Part shown: in pieces, positions 62,420-64,000 of the stretch | Position numbering within the stretch: the stretch's first letter is position 1 | Layout: every line of letters starts with the position of its first letter | From: an uncultured Roseibium sp. | GTDB lineage: Bacteria > Pseudomonadota > Alphaproteobacteria > Rhizobiales > Stappiaceae | Length of the DNA stretch: 64,000 bases | Direction: 5' to 3' | NCBI RefSeq assembly: GCF_947496995.1 | Contig: NZ_CANMFD010000009.1 | Coordinates: 1-64,000 of the forward strand | Notes under the pieces: model-generated | What the model was told of the DNA's origin: nothing | The model's input: only the letters and a program-made list of their open reading frames with translations | The model's database searches: none | Translations under genes and position numbers: made by a program

Positions 62420-63304
62420 TCAGGCTATCGCGGCACCGGCTTTCAGATCGAGCAGAAACTCCTCGACGGCGGCAGCGAAGACATCGTTCTTGTCACCGGC
62501 CACCATGTGTCCGGCGTCGCGGATGTCCGTGAACCTTGCCTGCGGAACCCGCTCGCGAAACTCCCGGACATGATCGAGGGAGACCAGTTCCGAATTCTGA
62601 CCGCGAATGAGCAGGACCGGCAGCGTGAGATTGGACGTGGCCGCCAGCACCTCTTCCTGCACCGATGCCGACACCTCGGCATCCTGATGCTGCCGTGATT
62701 GCAGAAACGCCGGATCCCAATGCCAGCGCAGCCTGCCGTCGTCATGAAGCCGCAGGTTCTTGGAGAGCCCGGAGAGGTCTTTCGGACGCGCCCTGTTCGG
62801 CAGATAGCGGGCGATCGCATCGGAGGCCTCTTCGACACTCGCAAAGCCCTCCTCGACCCGCTCCCCCATGAACCCGAGTATCTTGCTGACGCCGCCCATG
62901 TCGATCCGCGGCGTGATATCGACCAGAACCAGCGCCGCCAGCCCCCCCGTATTCACCCGGCCTTCGGCCAGCATGCCTGCAAAACCACCGAGTGATGCGC
63001 CAACGACGACGGGTCTCGCGCCGTGACGCGCCTGCACCTGCCGTGTCACGGCAGCAAGATCCTGCGCGAAATCGAAAAAGCCGTAGTTGCCGCTTTCAAC
63101 CCAGTCACTCTCGCCGTGACCGCGCTGATCGAACGCATAGACCGGATGACCGAGGCCGGCGATCCGCCGGGATGCGGCGTCCCAGGAGTGCCGAGTCTGG
63201 CCACCGCCGTGCAGCATGATCACCGGCTGGCCGTTCTCTCCATAGAGGTCGGCAACCAGCCGGTTGTTCTCGGCGCCGCGAAATTCGATGCGTTCCGGTT
63301 CCAT
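62420..63304 (-). CDS. Alpha/beta-fold hydrolase
   Basis: A 294-residue hydrolase. The oxyanion motif is MLHGGGQTRHSW, the nucleophile Ser is in VVGASLGGFAGM, the acid Asp is in the C-terminal part (ELVSLDHV), and the His is in DAGHMVAGDK. The cap region is medium in length. The start at 63304 follows GGAGGTG. It is 36 bases downstream of a second alpha/beta hydrolase on the same strand, perhaps a duplication. Substrate unknown. Confidence 0.88.
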   Translation of the reverse strand: MEPERIEFRGAENNRLVADLYGENGQPVIMLHGGGQTRHSWDAASRRIAGLGHPVYAFDQRGHGESDWVESGNYGFFDFAQDLAAVTRQVQARHGARPVVVGASLGGFAGMLAEGRVNTGGLAALVLVDITPRIDMGGVSKILGFMGERVEEGFASVEEASDAIARYLPNRARPKDLSGLSKNLRLHDDGRLRWHWDPAFLQSRQHQDAEVSASVQEEVLAATSNLTLPVLLIRGQNSELVSLDHVREFRERVPQARFTDIRDAGHMVAGDKNDVFAAAVEEFLLDLKAGAAIA

Positions 63305-63339
63305 GACACCTCCCGTGTGAGCGCTATCCATGTTGCTGC

Positions 63340-64000
63340 TCAGGCGTCCACATTGTTCAGGAACGCCAGAACGCCCTGTTTGTAGACCTTGTCCCCGACC
63401 GCCACCATGTGGTCGCGCCCCGGGATATCCAGAACCTCCGCATGCGGGATGAGATCCGCCAGCTTCTGCGGGGATCCGGCGATATCGTCCTTGGTTCCGA
63501 CGGCAACGAGGACCGGCCGCTCGATTCGCGCGACATCCTCTTCGCTGATCTTCTGCCGCGAGGAACGCATACAGGCCGCAAGCGCCCGCCTGTCCGAGCC
63601 GGTCTGGTCGGAAAATGCCCGGAAGGCGCGGCCCGTCCGGTCGGAAACGTCCTGCAGACGCTCGGCTTCGAGCGCCGATGCAATCGGCTCGGGATCGCCG
63701 ACGCCGGAAACCATGCCGTACCCCAGACCGCCGAACACCGCCCGGCGGACACGGCCAGGATGGTTGAGCGTCAGGAACGCGGAAATCCGCGCGCCCATCG
63801 AATATCCCATGATATCGGCCTGTTCGATCTCCAGATGGTCGAGCAGATGCCGCGCGTCTTCCGCCATGACCGGCGCCCCATAGGCGGCAGGATCATAAAA
63901 TTTCTGGCTCTCGCCATGGCCGCGATTGTCGATGGCGATCACCCGCCGGCCGTCCTTGACAAGAAGATCGACCCAACCGGGATATTGCCAGTTGACCTGT
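63340..64000 (-). CDS. Alpha/beta-fold hydrolase, N-terminus beyond the window
   Basis: The last 220 residues of an alpha/beta hydrolase; the frame is open to the window edge, so the start is missing. Seen are the HG-like strand region (VIAIDNRGHGES), the nucleophile Ser in MGYSMGARISA, and the C-terminal His in GRDHMVAVGDK with Asp in VGTKDD. The oxyanion HG motif lies beyond the edge. Partner gene at 62420 is of the same family. Confidence 0.85.
   Translation of the reverse strand, partial: QVNWQYPGWVDLLVKDGRRVIAIDNRGHGESQKFYDPAAYGAPVMAEDARHLLDHLEIEQADIMGYSMGARISAFLTLNHPGRVRRAVFGGLGYGMVSGVGDPEPIASALEAERLQDVSDRTGRAFRAFSDQTGSDRRALAACMRSSRQKISEEDVARIERPVLVAVGTKDDIAGSPQKLADLIPHAEVLDIPGRDHMVAVGDKVYKQGVLAFLNNVDA

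Noticed and set aside
1-64000. CRISPR arrays, insertion sequences, prophage genes, rRNA
   Set aside because: Read for regularly spaced repeats, transposase or phage motifs and rRNA; none seen.

Overview
The window looks like chromosomal DNA from a high-GC alphaproteobacterium of the Rhizobiales (Stappia/Labrenzia/Roseibium-like). I infer this from gene content and order and from protein style, not from a database search. Supporting signs are the rlmB - tRNA-Tyr - tRNA-Gly - tuf junction, NasS/NasT nitrate control, CtrA-type TTAA-N7-TTAA boxes, and family proteins typical of this order (DUF3126, DUF2336, BTLCP, YdcH). I saw no insertion sequence, prophage or CRISPR array.

Layout. 1-1.9 kb: start of tuf, tRNA-Gly, tRNA-Tyr and their promoter, with rlmB divergent. 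1.9-6.1 kb: a YHYH-domain secreted protein, an isolated tRNA-Thr, an OxyR-like LysR regulator with an OxyR-type operator, two small proteins and a PlsC-like acyltransferase. 6.6-10.8 kb: a small secreted protein and the quinol oxidase operon cyoABCD. 11.1-18.4 kb: an uptake and catabolic unit made of a substrate-binding protein, LivH, a single-chain LivM-LivG-LivF fusion and a cytosine-deaminase-like amidohydrolase, with a divergent NTF2-like gene and a GntR/FCD regulator. Three phased palindromes lie in the divergent promoter.

18.5-34.8 kb is a complete nitrate assimilation locus on the minus strand: nasT-nasS, then nrtA-nrtB-nrtCD-nirB-nirD-nirC-(PP2C/kinase)-cynS remnant-nasA-cysG. Nitrate enters through the ABC transporter, NasA reduces it to nitrite, NirBD reduces nitrite to ammonium, and CysG makes the siroheme that NirB needs. 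The nrtA leader carries a sigma-54 promoter, two hexaloop hairpins and a terminator. This matches NasT antitermination gated by NasS and nitrate, on top of general nitrogen control.

35-46 kb: trypsin-like protease, NAD kinase, Hpt protein, DUF2336 protein, a CtrA-linked lytic transglycosylase, flavin reductase, nitroreductase, a secreted protein, a second acyltransferase and thrS. 46-54.8 kb: an RLAN-type RimK ligase paired with a GNAT-C39 fusion, a B12-binding radical SAM protein, yidD, an IscU-like scaffold, folE, hisI, a CBS protein and a rhomboid protease. 55-64 kb: a possible structured RNA, PAS, tandem PilZ, a transglutaminase-like cysteine peptidase, gamma carbonic anhydrase, DUF3126, cysE, enoyl-CoA hydratase and two alpha/beta hydrolases, the last cut by the window edge.

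The most interesting items are the sigma-54/ANTAR leader, the OxyR-type operator beside a cysteine-less OxyR relative, the triple Liv fusion, the internally deleted cyanase, the RimK/GNAT-C39 pair, the 13-bp-phased palindromes, and the orphan terminator with nested inverted repeats near 55 kb.
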